NCBI GenBank assembly: GCA_001577635.1
Contig: LSBP01000009.1
Location: 36,612-100,611 of the forward strand
Source: Halomonadaceae bacterium T82-2
GTDB taxonomy: Bacteria > Pseudomonadota > Gammaproteobacteria > Pseudomonadales > Halomonadaceae
DNA length: 64,000 nt
Reading direction: 5' to 3'
The notes below the pieces were generated by a model that made no database searches, was not told the DNA's origin, and saw nothing but the letters and a program-made list of their open reading frames with translations. Below, piece by piece: positions 9,095 through 17,603 of this stretch. The position numbers and the translations under genes were made by a program. Positions within the stretch are counted from its first letter, which is position 1, and each line of letters starts with the position of its first letter.

Positions 9095-11074
9095 TTACGC
9101 CTGCATCTCCAGCCGTTTGTGGTGCTCGCGTTCGATGCGCTCGACCTCCGCCGCGGGGACGTGATAGTCGATATCGTCATTGAAGATGCGCATCAGGAAG
9201 GTCACGAACATTCCTGCGGCACTCAATGCGGCCAGCCACCAGATATGCCAGATCAGGGCGAAGCCAAAGACGATGCTGATGATGCCCATGATCGGACCCG
9301 CGGCGGTATTCTTCGGCATGTGCACGTCGTGATACTGGGTCGGTGCCTGCGCGGCGAAGCCTTCCTGCTTCTTCATCTCCCAGAAATGGTCGATGGAGTT
9401 GACTTCCGGCAGATGCGCGAAGTTGTAGTACGGGGGCGGCGAGGACACGGCCCACTCCAGGGTACGAGCGTCCCACGGGTCGCCGGTGACGTCGGCGTTC
9501 TTCTCGCGATCACGGATACTGACGATCAGCTGGATCACGGTGCAGAGGATGCCCAGCAGGATGATCACGGCACCCACCCAGGCGACGATCATCAGCGGCT
9601 GCCAGCTGGTGTTCTCGTAGGACTGCATGCGACGCATGGCCCCGTAGAAGCTCAGCACGTACAGCGGCATGAAGGCCATGTAGAAGCCGATCAGCCAGCA
9701 CCAGAAGCTGCGCTTGCCCCACTTCTCGTCCAGCTTGAAGCCGAACGCCTTGGGGAACCAGTAGGCATAGCCCGCCATCATGCCGAACACCACGCCGCCG
9801 ATGATCACGTTGTGGAAGTGCGCGATCACGAACAGGCTGTTGTGCAGCACGAAGTTGGCGCCCGGGACGGCCAGCATCACGCCGGTCATGCCACCCAGGG
9901 TAAAGGTGATGATGAAGCCCAGGGTCCAGAGTACCGGCGAGGTGAACTGCACCCGGCCGCGGTACATGGTGAACAGCCAGTTGAAGATCTTCACGCCCGT
10001 GGGTATCGCGATGATCATCGTGGCGATGCCGAAGAAGGCGTTGACGTTGGCGCCGGCGCCCATGGTGAAGAAGTGGTGCAGCCAGACCATGAACGACAGG
10101 ATGGTGATCGCCACCGTCGCCCAGACCATGGTGTTGTAGCCGAACAGACGCTTCTTGGAGAAGGTCGCGATGACCTCGGAGAAGACGCCGAAGGCCGGCA
10201 GGATCAGGATGTACACCTCGGGGTGACCCCAGGCCCAGATCATGTTGACGTACATCATCTGGTTGCCGCCCAGGTCATTCGTGAAGAAATGCATGCCCAG
10301 GTAGCGATCCAGCGTCAGCAGCGCGATGGTCGCGGTCAGGATCGGGAAGGAAGCAATGATCAGGACGTTGGTGCACAGCGCCGTCCAGGTGAAGATCGGC
10401 ATGCGGAACAGCTTCATGCCCTTGGTGCGCATCTTCAGGATGGTGACGAAGAAGTTGATACCGGTCAGCGTCGTGCCGATCCCCGATATCTGCAACGCCC
10501 ATATCCAGTAGTCGACCCCGACACCGGGACTATAGGCCGTCTCCGACAACGGCGCATAGGCCAGCCAGCCGGTCTTGGCGAACTCGCCGACCACCAGGGA
10601 GACGTTGACCAGGATGACGCCCGCCGCGAACAGCCAGAAGCTCAGGTTGTTCATGAACGGGAAGGCCACGTCGCGTGCGCCGATCTGCAGCGGCACCACC
10701 AGGTTCATCAGACCGATGACCATGGGCATGGCAACGAAGAAGATCATGATCACGCCGTGGGCGGAAAAGATCTGGTCATAGTGCTCGGGCGGCAGATAGC
10801 CTTCGGCGCCGCCCGCGGCGATGGCCTGCTGGCTGCGCATCATGATCGCATCGGCAAAGCCGCGGATCAGCATGACCAGAGCCACCAGGAAATACATGAT
10901 GCCGAGCTTCTTGTGGTCGATGGAGGTGATCCACTCCGACCACAGATAGCCCCACTTGCGATAATAGGTAATCAGGCCGACCACAGCGGCGCCGACGATC
11001 CCGATGACCGCCGCCGTCACCATGATGATCGGCTCGTGATAGGGTATCGCTTCTAAGCTGAGTTTTCCGAACAT
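9095..11074 (-). CDS. cyoB: Cytochrome o ubiquinol oxidase subunit I
   Basis: Catalytic heme-copper subunit of the quinol oxidase. It oxidises ubiquinol, reduces O2 to water and pumps protons. 659 residues, matching CyoB. Visible landmarks are the heme b region [28 protein letters not shown] with the CuB His and cross-linked Tyr, WLHHFFTMG with the two further CuB histidines, and HFHNVIIGG near the heme ligands. Quinol-oxidase-type extra helices are present at both ends. Starts 4 nt after the cyoA stop. Confidence 0.98.
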   Translation of the reverse strand: MFGKLSLEAIPYHEPIIMVTAAVIGIVGAAVVGLITYYRKWGYLWSEWITSIDHKKLGIMYFLVALVMLIRGFADAIMMRSQQAIAAGGAEGYLPPEHYDQIFSAHGVIMIFFVAMPMVIGLMNLVVPLQIGARDVAFPFMNNLSFWLFAAGVILVNVSLVVGEFAKTGWLAYAPLSETAYSPGVGVDYWIWALQISGIGTTLTGINFFVTILKMRTKGMKLFRMPIFTWTALCTNVLIIASFPILTATIALLTLDRYLGMHFFTNDLGGNQMMYVNMIWAWGHPEVYILILPAFGVFSEVIATFSKKRLFGYNTMVWATVAITILSFMVWLHHFFTMGAGANVNAFFGIATMIIAIPTGVKIFNWLFTMYRGRVQFTSPVLWTLGFIITFTLGGMTGVMLAVPGANFVLHNSLFVIAHFHNVIIGGVVFGMMAGYAYWFPKAFGFKLDEKWGKRSFWCWLIGFYMAFMPLYVLSFYGAMRRMQSYENTSWQPLMIVAWVGAVIILLGILCTVIQLIVSIRDREKNADVTGDPWDARTLEWAVSSPPPYYNFAHLPEVNSIDHFWEMKKQEGFAAQAPTQYHDVHMPKNTAAGPIMGIISIVFGFALIWHIWWLAALSAAGMFVTFLMRIFNDDIDYHVPAAEVERIEREHHKRLEMQA

Positions 11075-11078
11075 AACG

Positions 11079-11996
11079 TTACTCCGCTGCCTCCGCGCTC
11101 ATGGCCACTTCGTCATGCTCTCCTGCATGCGCGCCTTGACCGCCATCTCCATAACGGAAGCTGTCGATGATGTCTTTGTACAGACTCGGCGAGACGTTCG
11201 AGTAGTACTGAACCGGCACGTCTTCGCTCGGCTCGGCCAGCTGACGATAGCTGTCGGGGAATGACAGGGTGTCGTCGTTGGCGTTTCGAACCTTGTCGAC
11301 CCAGGCCTGGAAGTCCTGCTCGGACGTGACGTGCGCGTCGAAGGTCATTCCCGCGAAGCCGGCACCACTGAAGTTGGTGGAACGACCCGGATAGATGCCC
11401 TTCTCGTTGGCGCTCAGGTGCACATCGTTGTCCATGCCGGCCATGGCATAGATCTGACTGCCCAGTGTGGGAATCATGAACGAGTTCATCACCGAGCCGG
11501 AGGTCACGCGAAAGTGCACCGGCGTATCCACCGGGAAGGCCACTTCGTTGACGGTGGCGATGCCCTGCTCCGGATAGATGAACAGCCACTTCCAGTCAAG
11601 CGAGACAGCCTGGATCTCCAGCGTGTCTTCCTTGTCGGCCAGCGGCTTGTGCGGGTCGAGCGAGTGGGATGTCTTCCAGGTGAGGATCGCCAGGAAGAAG
11701 ATGATGACGCAGGGTACGAGCCACACCACCACTTCGATCTTGTTGGAGTGCGACCAGTCCGGTGCGTACTTGGCCATCAGGTTGCTGTGGCGATACCGCC
11801 AGGCGAACAGCAACGTCATGACGATGACCGGAATCACGACGATCAGCATGAGTCCGAACGCCGTCAGGATCAGCGACTTGAGCTCACTGCCGATTTCCCC
11901 CTTGGGGGCCATCAATGCCGATCCGCAGCCACTCAGCAGCAATGGCAACAGAAGCGGCAAGATGTTGAAAATACGTGGGTATTTCTTTTTCCTCAT
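11079..11996 (-). CDS. cyoA: Cytochrome o ubiquinol oxidase subunit II (lipoprotein)
   Basis: Membrane-anchored subunit II, first gene of the oxidase operon, 305 residues. The N-terminus has a lipoprotein signal with lipobox LLSGC, as in other CyoA proteins. Two transmembrane helices follow ([19 protein letters not shown] and [16 protein letters not shown]). The cupredoxin domain has lost the CuA cysteines, typical of quinol rather than cytochrome-c oxidases. The C-terminus is rich in His, Glu and Ala ([16 protein letters not shown]). Confidence 0.97.
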   Translation of the reverse strand: MRKKKYPRIFNILPLLLPLLLSGCGSALMAPKGEIGSELKSLILTAFGLMLIVVIPVIVMTLLFAWRYRHSNLMAKYAPDWSHSNKIEVVVWLVPCVIIFFLAILTWKTSHSLDPHKPLADKEDTLEIQAVSLDWKWLFIYPEQGIATVNEVAFPVDTPVHFRVTSGSVMNSFMIPTLGSQIYAMAGMDNDVHLSANEKGIYPGRSTNFSGAGFAGMTFDAHVTSEQDFQAWVDKVRNANDDTLSFPDSYRQLAEPSEDVPVQYYSNVSPSLYKDIIDSFRYGDGGQGAHAGEHDEVAMSAEAAE

Positions 11997-12401
11997 CTCG
12001 CGACCTCGTCAGAGCATGAAGACGATCACCGACAAATACCGCTGCGCCAGGCCTCGTGGAGAAACCTGGCGCAGGCGACGTTTGCCACGACGCCTGTCCG
12101 GCAAGTCGACAGGGCACGTGCACACTGTCCGGCAGTCGCTATTCAGAGATGGCGTGCTGGGCAGGTGCCAGCGAGCGTCGATAGGCTGATCTGCCCTTGC
12201 CGCAGAACGCGCGCATTGTCGATGAATGGCGGATGAATGAGAAGAGACGATTTGCCGCAGGGTGTCGCACCTTGACGCGCACCGCGGCGTGACATAGCGA
12301 GGCGGCAATCGGCGAGCCGCGCGACACGCCTTTGACATGCCCTCGCCTTTCGGGTTCCCTCTCGTGGCACTCTCCCTGATCCTGTACCGGAGTCCCCTGC
12401 C
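11997..12401. other. Divergent intergenic region between cyoA and the nucleoside transporter gene
   Basis: About 405 bp without a convincing gene; it should hold both divergent promoters. The one clear structure is a perfect 10-bp inverted repeat at 12042-12074, listed separately. On the forward strand TTGACG and TTGACA hexamers occur before 12402, but each lacks a good -10 at standard spacing, so I do not call a promoter. I could not recognise an ArcA or FNR site. Confidence 0.6.
12042..12074. repeat. Perfect inverted repeat upstream of cyoA
   Basis: Arms CTGCGCCAGG (12042-12051) and CCTGGCGCAG (12065-12074) match over 10 bp with a 13-nt spacer. It starts 46 nt upstream of the cyoA start codon, so it could fold in the 5' leader of the cyo mRNA or act as a protein-binding site. 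Function unknown. Confidence 0.55.
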
Positions 12402-13673
12402 ATGACAAGCATAATGAGCCTGGTCGGGATGGCCACCCTGATCCTGATCGCGGTGCTGTTCTCCTCCAACCGCCGCGCCATCCGCCTGCGCACCGTGGGC
12501 GGTGCCTTCGCCATCCAGGCCGGCATCGGCGCCTTCGTGCTTTATGTGCCCTTCGGCCAGAGCGTTCTCAAGACCGTCTCCGATGCGGTCAGCCAGGTGG
12601 TCGCCTACGCCGACGACGGCATCAATTTCCTCTTCGGCAGCCTCGCCGATCCCGGCAGCGGCGTGGGCTTTATCTTCGCCATCAAGGTTCTGCCGGTGAT
12701 CATCTTCTTCTCCTCGCTGATCGCCGTACTCTACTACCTGGGCATCATGCAGCGGGTGATCCGGCTGCTCGGCGGACTGTTACAGAAGGTGCTGGGCACC
12801 TCGCGCACCGAATCGATGTCGGCCACCGCCAACATCTTCGTCGGCCAGACCGAGGCGCCACTGGTGGTACGCCCGTTCATCGCCGGCATGACCCGCTCGG
12901 AACTGTTTGCGGTGATGTGCGGCGGCCTGGCCTCGGTGGCCGGCTCGGTGCTGGGCGGCTATGCCGCACTGGGCATCCCCATGGACTACCTGGTCGCCGC
13001 CTCCTTCATGGCGGCGCCCGGCGGACTGCTGTTCGCCAAGCTGCTGATGCCCGAAACCGACACCCCGGACGACGACACCCGTCACGTTGAGCAGATCGAG
13101 GCCGAGGCAAAACCCTCCAACGTGCTCGACGCCGCCGCCGAGGGGGCATCCTCGGGGCTTCGACTGGCCGCCAACGTGGGCGCCATGCTGCTCGCCTTCA
13201 TCGCCCTGATCGCGCTGATCAACGGCATTCTCGGTGGCATCGGCGGCTGGTTCGGCGTGGACGGCCTGAGTCTGGAGATGATTCTCGGCTGGCTGTTCTC
13301 GCCGCTGGCCTTCCTGCTCGGTATCCCCTGGGACGAGGCCACGGTGGCCGGCTCCTTCATCGGCCAGAAACTGGTGGTCAACGAGTTCGTCGCCTACGTC
13401 AATCTCGCGCCCTACATCAGCGGCGATCAGGTGGTGGCCGCCACCGGCGAGGCGATGAGCGCCCACACCAGGGCGGTGCTGTCGTTCGCGCTGTGCGGCT
13501 TCGCCAACCTGTCGTCGATCGCCATCCTGCTCGGCGGCCTGGGCAGCATGGCCCCCGGCCGGCGTCACGAGATCGCCGACCTCGGTCTCAAGGCGGTGCT
13601 CGCCGGCACCCTGTCGAACCTGATGTCCGCGGTCCTCGCCGGCTTCTTCATCAGCCTGGCGGCCGCCGGCTGA
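12402..13673 (+). CDS. Concentrative nucleoside transporter (NupC/NupX type)
   Basis: Inner-membrane cation-coupled nucleoside uptake carrier of 423 residues. It contains the CNT landmarks [20 protein letters not shown] at the start, [36 protein letters not shown] (the nucleoside/cation-binding loop), [26 protein letters not shown] and the C-terminal [12 protein letters not shown]. The N-terminal wording is closer to E. coli NupX than NupC as I recall them, so I give no symbol. It stands alone; a GC-rich hairpin follows. The start at 12402 has no strong ribosome site, and a second Met lies at codon 5. Confidence 0.92.
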   Translation: MTSIMSLVGMATLILIAVLFSSNRRAIRLRTVGGAFAIQAGIGAFVLYVPFGQSVLKTVSDAVSQVVAYADDGINFLFGSLADPGSGVGFIFAIKVLPVIIFFSSLIAVLYYLGIMQRVIRLLGGLLQKVLGTSRTESMSATANIFVGQTEAPLVVRPFIAGMTRSELFAVMCGGLASVAGSVLGGYAALGIPMDYLVAASFMAAPGGLLFAKLLMPETDTPDDDTRHVEQIEAEAKPSNVLDAAAEGASSGLRLAANVGAMLLAFIALIALINGILGGIGGWFGVDGLSLEMILGWLFSPLAFLLGIPWDEATVAGSFIGQKLVVNEFVAYVNLAPYISGDQVVAATGEAMSAHTRAVLSFALCGFANLSSIAILLGGLGSMAPGRRHEIADLGLKAVLAGTLSNLMSAVLAGFFISLAAAG

Positions 13674-13687
13674 ACCGCCCGGCCCCG

Positions 13688-13716
13688 GCGGCGCGGGCAA
13701 TCGCAGCCCGCGCCGC
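13688..13716 (+). terminator. Hairpin after the nucleoside transporter gene
   Basis: Perfect 11-bp stem GCGGCGCGGGC / GCCCGCGCCGC with a 7-nt loop (AATCGCA), 15 nt past the stop. There is no U-tract, so termination is only likely. Confidence 0.5.
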
Positions 13717-13743
13717 ATGAGACCAAGGATGCAGCCCTCACGC

Positions 13744-13772
13744 CTGTCACCGGCCGAGGGGTTCGTTATACT
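13744..13772 (+). promoter_or_regulatory. Putative sigma-70 promoter of the J-domain gene pair
   Basis: CTGTCA (13744-13749) and TATACT (13767-13772) with exactly 17 bp between them, about 50 nt upstream of the ATG at 13821. The -10 is good (5 of 6); the -35 matches 4 of 6. Confidence 0.45.
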
Positions 13773-13820
13773 CGGCCTCCCGACACCTTGCCGCTCATCG
13801 CCCGCCGACGGGAGTCGTCG

Positions 13821-14831
13821 ATGCCGCCATCGTCCTTCACGCCGTTCGAGCTGCTGCTGCTGAAAAGCCGCAACCAGACGGACACCGCCGCCCTGCTGAT
13901 GCTGGCCTGGATCCTGGCCAACAAGGCGCGTGCCCTGCCGGAGGACCGTGGCTATCTCGACACGCTGGCCGACGACTTCCGCCACGGGCACGCCCTGGCG
14001 CCGCTGGTCGAGACGGCCCACGCCCAGGACATGGCGGCCATTCAGCTGGCCGCCGAGGTGCTACAGAAGGACTGGCAGGGCGAATCGGCGCACCCCTTCC
14101 TGCGCCAGGCCATCGCCCTGGCCACCAGCGGCGGACCGCCCTCGCACCGCAACCACCATGTACTGCGCTTTCTCGCCGACCTGTTGAGCGTCGCCCCGGA
14201 GCCTCTGTCGGCCCTGTACAAGAGCGTCACCGGCCAGCCTCTCCAGCATCCGGACGACCCCAGCCGTGCCGCCTACTGGGCCGAGCGCGAACACCGCCAT
14301 CAGCAGCAGACTCACGCCGACGACACGGCCGAGGCCGAGACGGCGGCGCGACGGCGCCGTGAGGCCCAAGCCCGACGCCGCGAGGAAGACGCCGCAGCCC
14401 GGCGACGCGCCGAGGAGGAAGCCCGCCGCCGGGCCGCGCAGGAAGCGGCCCGCCGACGCGACGAGCAGGCACGGCAACGCCGTGAGCGCGAGCGGGCCGA
14501 AAGGGCGCGGGAGCAACGCGAACGCGCGCAGCAGCGTCGCCGCGAGGAGGAAGCCGAACAACGCCACCGCCGGCAGCAGGAGCGCGAACGACAGCGCACC
14601 GGGACTCCGCCACCGCCGAGCTTCGATACCGTCCACGCCCTGCGTGTGCTGGGCCTCGACCACCACGCCTCGCGGCGCGATATCAAGCGCGCCTACCGCC
14701 GCCTGGCGCAACTGCATCACCCCGACCGCTTCTGCGCCCAAGGCGAGAGCCGCATGGCACTGGCCTCCCGCCAGTTTCAGCGAATCCAGAAAGCCTACGA
14801 GCACCTGATGCAAGATGCGCGATTTGTATAA
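13821..14831 (+). CDS. J-domain (DnaJ-like) protein with a long Arg/Glu/Ala charged helix
   Basis: 336 residues; not a recognised named gene. Three parts are visible. Residues 1 to about 150 are mostly helical without a domain I can name (FTPFELLLLKSRNQTD, then ALATSGGPPSHRNHHVL). From about 155 to 265 comes a strongly charged stretch built from R, E, A and Q, expected to be a long single alpha-helix or coiled coil. From about 272 a C-terminal J domain follows (ALRVLGLDHHASRRDIKRAY, then LAQLHHPDRF), with the HPD motif intact. It should therefore stimulate an Hsp70 ATPase, with the helix as spacer or docking arm. The start at 13821 has a GGGAG site; an ATG at 13788 is less likely. Its 3' end overlaps the next gene by 17 nt. 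Confidence 0.8.
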   Translation: MPPSSFTPFELLLLKSRNQTDTAALLMLAWILANKARALPEDRGYLDTLADDFRHGHALAPLVETAHAQDMAAIQLAAEVLQKDWQGESAHPFLRQAIALATSGGPPSHRNHHVLRFLADLLSVAPEPLSALYKSVTGQPLQHPDDPSRAAYWAEREHRHQQQTHADDTAEAETAARRRREAQARRREEDAAARRRAEEEARRRAAQEAARRRDEQARQRRERERAERAREQRERAQQRRREEEAEQRHRRQQERERQRTGTPPPPSFDTVHALRVLGLDHHASRRDIKRAYRRLAQLHHPDRFCAQGESRMALASRQFQRIQKAYEHLMQDARFV

Positions 14832-15225
14832 ACGCCTGGACGTGCCGTCCGACGCCTCGCCCGACACGCTCGCCGCCGCCATCGAGGCCTGCCGACACAC
14901 CGCCCTCAAGCAGGACGCCGACGCCGTGCTCAGAGTTCCCGCACGGCGCGACGCCTACGATCAGCTGCATGCCACGCTCAGCGACCTCGGCCGACTGCGC
15001 GCCCGCCTGGGATTGACCCATGCCCCGCACTGGCAGGATGACGTAGCCAACGACTTTTCACAGGATTCCGACCGCAGCCTGTCACGGCACCAGGAACTCG
15101 CCGACAAGCTCGACGCCCTGGTCGCCGCCGGCGCCCCTTCCGCCGCATCGCGGCGCCCGTGGCGGTGGCTCGCCGCCCTTCTCATCACCGCCCTGCTGGG
15201 TCTGCTGGCAGGCCTGTGGCTGTGA
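14815..15225 (+). CDS. Small tail-anchored protein with a degenerate J-like domain
   Basis: 136 residues, overlapping the preceding J-domain gene by 17 nt and very probably co-translated with it. The N-terminus (DLYKRLDVPSDASPDTLAAA) reads like J-domain helix I and the start of helix II. RRDAYDQLHATL resembles the helix III/IV end of J domains. At the place of the HPD tripeptide the sequence is KQDADAVL, so HPD is missing and Hsp70 stimulation is not expected. A polar middle region precedes a single C-terminal hydrophobic helix (WLAALLITALLGLLAGLWL) that would anchor it in the membrane with the J-like part in the cytoplasm. The J-like reading is my inference. Confidence 0.72.
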   Translation: MRDLYKRLDVPSDASPDTLAAAIEACRHTALKQDADAVLRVPARRDAYDQLHATLSDLGRLRARLGLTHAPHWQDDVANDFSQDSDRSLSRHQELADKLDALVAAGAPSAASRRPWRWLAALLITALLGLLAGLWL

Positions 15226-15240
15226 TCGTCGGCAGCCGGG

Positions 15241-17496
15241 CTACAGGGGCTCCGGCGCCTCGCCCTCGTCGGGCGGTGCGATCCCGTGGCGTCGCTGAAC
15301 GTCGGCGGGAGTGCCGCCTGACCCGGTCGCGGCTGCCGGATTCTCCAGCACCACGCTCATCCTCGGCAGCGACAGGTCCTGACCGTTTTCATCGAGCCGC
15401 TGCTTGAGACGCAGGTTGAAGGCCCGGGCCACGTCCCACTGCATCAGCGGACTGGTACGCATGCGCACCCGCAGGATCGCCGCGCCCTGATCGAAGCTCT
15501 CGATCCCCTGCAGTTCCAGCGGCGACCAGATGTGGTGGCGCATCATCGGGTCCTGGCGAAGCCCGTCGGCCACCTCCCGCACCAGCTCGATGGCCGTATC
15601 GATGCGCATGGTGTGGGGCACGCGAATGCGCATCAGCGCGATGCCGAACTCGCGGGCGAAGTTCTGGATGCCCTTGATCTGGCTGAAGGGAATGATGTGC
15701 ACGATGCCGTCGAGATCGCGCAGCCGCACGGTGCGCAGGCTCAGCCCCTCGACGGTCCCCATGTGGCCGCCAACATCGACGAAGTCGTCGATCGACAGCG
15801 AATCCTCGATGAGGATGAACAGCCCGGTGATCAGGTCCTGAACCAGCGTCTGGGCACCGAAGCCGATCGCCAGGCCGATCACCCCGGCACCGGCCAGCAG
15901 CGGCGTGACGTTGACGCCCAGGTTCGCCAGCCCGACGATCGCCGCGATGATGAAGATGGTGGCGAATACCACGTTGCGGATCATCGGCGTGATGGTCTGG
16001 GCCCGGGCGCTGTTGACGCGCCGCCCCCGCGAACGGCCGCTGCCGCGCAGCGCCCGCTGGATGGCGGTGTCGGCAAAGATCCAGGTCAGCCAGGCCAACA
16101 GCACGGTCAGGCCGATACGCATCAGCGCCTGACCGATGCGCGCGCTCACGGCACCTTCCTCGCCGATGCCGAACAGAGAAAACCCCCAGACGCGCAGTGA
16201 CAGCTCGGCGAACAACGCCCAGCACAGGAACTGCGACAGGGTGTAGCCGAAGCGTTCCAGGCGCCGCCGATACTGCGACTTGCGCTTGCGCCGGGTGGCG
16301 CGCTCGGCGTGACGGCGCAGGCCGCCGCTGACCACCAGAGTCAGCACCAGCAGGGCCGCGCAGAGAATCGCCCGGGTGAAGGCACCGTCGGCGTCGCCGG
16401 CCGAGACGAAGATGGCCACCAGCGAGGCGACGATCAGCAGCAGCGCCGGGATATGCCAGAAATGGCCCAGCACATTGGCCAGATCCCGCAGCGAGCTGCT
16501 GTCACGCCGCTGGGAATAGGGACGATTGAGAATCAGATGCTTGACCGGGCGCCGCAGGCGTATCACCAGCACACCGCTGATGAGCCCGGCCAGCACGTTG
16601 CCCATCACCGACAGCCAGTCGGCCAGGCTGGGGCCCAGCAGAGTCGTAAGCCGATCGCTGTTGGCGGCGTCGCCGAAGGCGGCCAGCACGCCGATCCAGA
16701 ACAGGCGCTTCGGTGCCTGGCGGCGCAGCAGCTGGACGGCGACCCGCCGGTGCCCGTGGGTGAACACCGAGATCACCGTATCGAATACCGTGGCGAGCAA
16801 CTGGCCGCAGAGCGTGACGTAGGCGATGACCAGCACCACAGCCCGGGCCGGACTCAGCGGTACCAGCCAGCGCAGCCCCAGCAGCATGATCAGGAAGGCC
16901 AGCCCCCAGGGCAGCACCTTGCGCAGGAAATGTACCACCAGCAGCGCCGGACGCGGCTCCGGTGGCAGGGCCAGCGGCCAGTCGCGCCGCGAGACAATCC
17001 AGCGGCCGGCACCGGCCAGCAGCAGTGCCAGGCCGAGCCAGATCGCCAGCAGCACCGCCGCCTCGAGGCTCTGGCGCAGCAGCTCTTCTCGCCCCATGGT
17101 ATCGATCAACCGCTGCAGGTCGGCCAGCGCCCACTCGGAGCGAAGCTGCCAGATATCCAGCGGAGAATGCCCGGCCTCGGCCTGCGCGCCGAGGTCGGTG
17201 AGCGAGTCCGCCAGCGCGCCCAGCAGACCCTGACGCGGCTCGCCGTCCTGCCCCGGTGCGGCCACGGCCGTGCCCTCGCGCAGGGCCTTGAGCTGCTCGA
17301 GGAGCTGGCCGCGCCGGGCATCGTCCTCGAGCATGCCGATCACTTGATCCAGCGAGTCGCGCAGCGCCTGCGGATCGGCCTGGGCGGCGGGCTTGTCACC
17401 GCCGCTTCCCAGGCTCGCGGGCAACCCCTGCGCCTGCACCGGCAGGGCCACCATCAGCAGCAGGAACAGCCCGCCTGCCAGTCGCGCCAGCGCCAT
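15241..17496 (-). CDS. Large MscS-family mechanosensitive channel (YbiO-like)
   Basis: Inner-membrane tension-gated channel relevant to hypo-osmotic shock, 751 residues. Signal peptide (LARLAGGLFLLLMVALPVQAQ), a periplasmic helical domain to about residue 170, roughly ten membrane helices, then the MscS core. The pore helix appears as GAGVIGLAIGFGAQTLVQD and the beta-domain as DDFVDVGGHMGTVEGLSLR. The length and modest extra domains fit the E. coli YbiO type better than the 286-residue MscS or the 1,100-residue MscK. The start at 17496 has an AGGAGA site; the in-frame ATG at 17556 lies near a terminator and lacks a signal-peptide-like sequence. Confidence 0.9.
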   Translation of the reverse strand: MALARLAGGLFLLLMVALPVQAQGLPASLGSGGDKPAAQADPQALRDSLDQVIGMLEDDARRGQLLEQLKALREGTAVAAPGQDGEPRQGLLGALADSLTDLGAQAEAGHSPLDIWQLRSEWALADLQRLIDTMGREELLRQSLEAAVLLAIWLGLALLLAGAGRWIVSRRDWPLALPPEPRPALLVVHFLRKVLPWGLAFLIMLLGLRWLVPLSPARAVVLVIAYVTLCGQLLATVFDTVISVFTHGHRRVAVQLLRRQAPKRLFWIGVLAAFGDAANSDRLTTLLGPSLADWLSVMGNVLAGLISGVLVIRLRRPVKHLILNRPYSQRRDSSSLRDLANVLGHFWHIPALLLIVASLVAIFVSAGDADGAFTRAILCAALLVLTLVVSGGLRRHAERATRRKRKSQYRRRLERFGYTLSQFLCWALFAELSLRVWGFSLFGIGEEGAVSARIGQALMRIGLTVLLAWLTWIFADTAIQRALRGSGRSRGRRVNSARAQTITPMIRNVVFATIFIIAAIVGLANLGVNVTPLLAGAGVIGLAIGFGAQTLVQDLITGLFILIEDSLSIDDFVDVGGHMGTVEGLSLRTVRLRDLDGIVHIIPFSQIKGIQNFAREFGIALMRIRVPHTMRIDTAIELVREVADGLRQDPMMRHHIWSPLELQGIESFDQGAAILRVRMRTSPLMQWDVARAFNLRLKQRLDENGQDLSLPRMSVVLENPAAATGSGGTPADVQRRHGIAPPDEGEAPEPL

Positions 17497-17548
17497 GTCT
17501 TCTCCTCGCGTGATTGACGTTGTGCCAAGCCTGACGCCCCGAAACAGG

Positions 17549-17576
17549 AAAGCCAAGGCCCGCGGGCCCTGGCTTT
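17549..17576 (-). terminator. Terminator after the RND permease gene
   Basis: 13-nt arms AAAGCCAAGGCCC and GGGCCCTGGCTTT with one mismatch and a 2-nt spacer. It lies 28 nt past the RND stop and upstream of the MscS gene. The run of T is partly inside the stem. Confidence 0.65.
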
Positions 17577-17603
17577 CTGCGGTACGGCGTTCGCGGGTCG
17601 GGA

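Noticed and set aside
9071..11056. Open frame of about 660 codons antisense to cyoB
   Set aside because: Same composition artefact; cyoB is unmistakable.
13821..15225. Toxin-antitoxin or phage defence pair
   Set aside because: The HPD-containing J domain and the J-like second protein explain the genes better; there is no nuclease or toxin motif.
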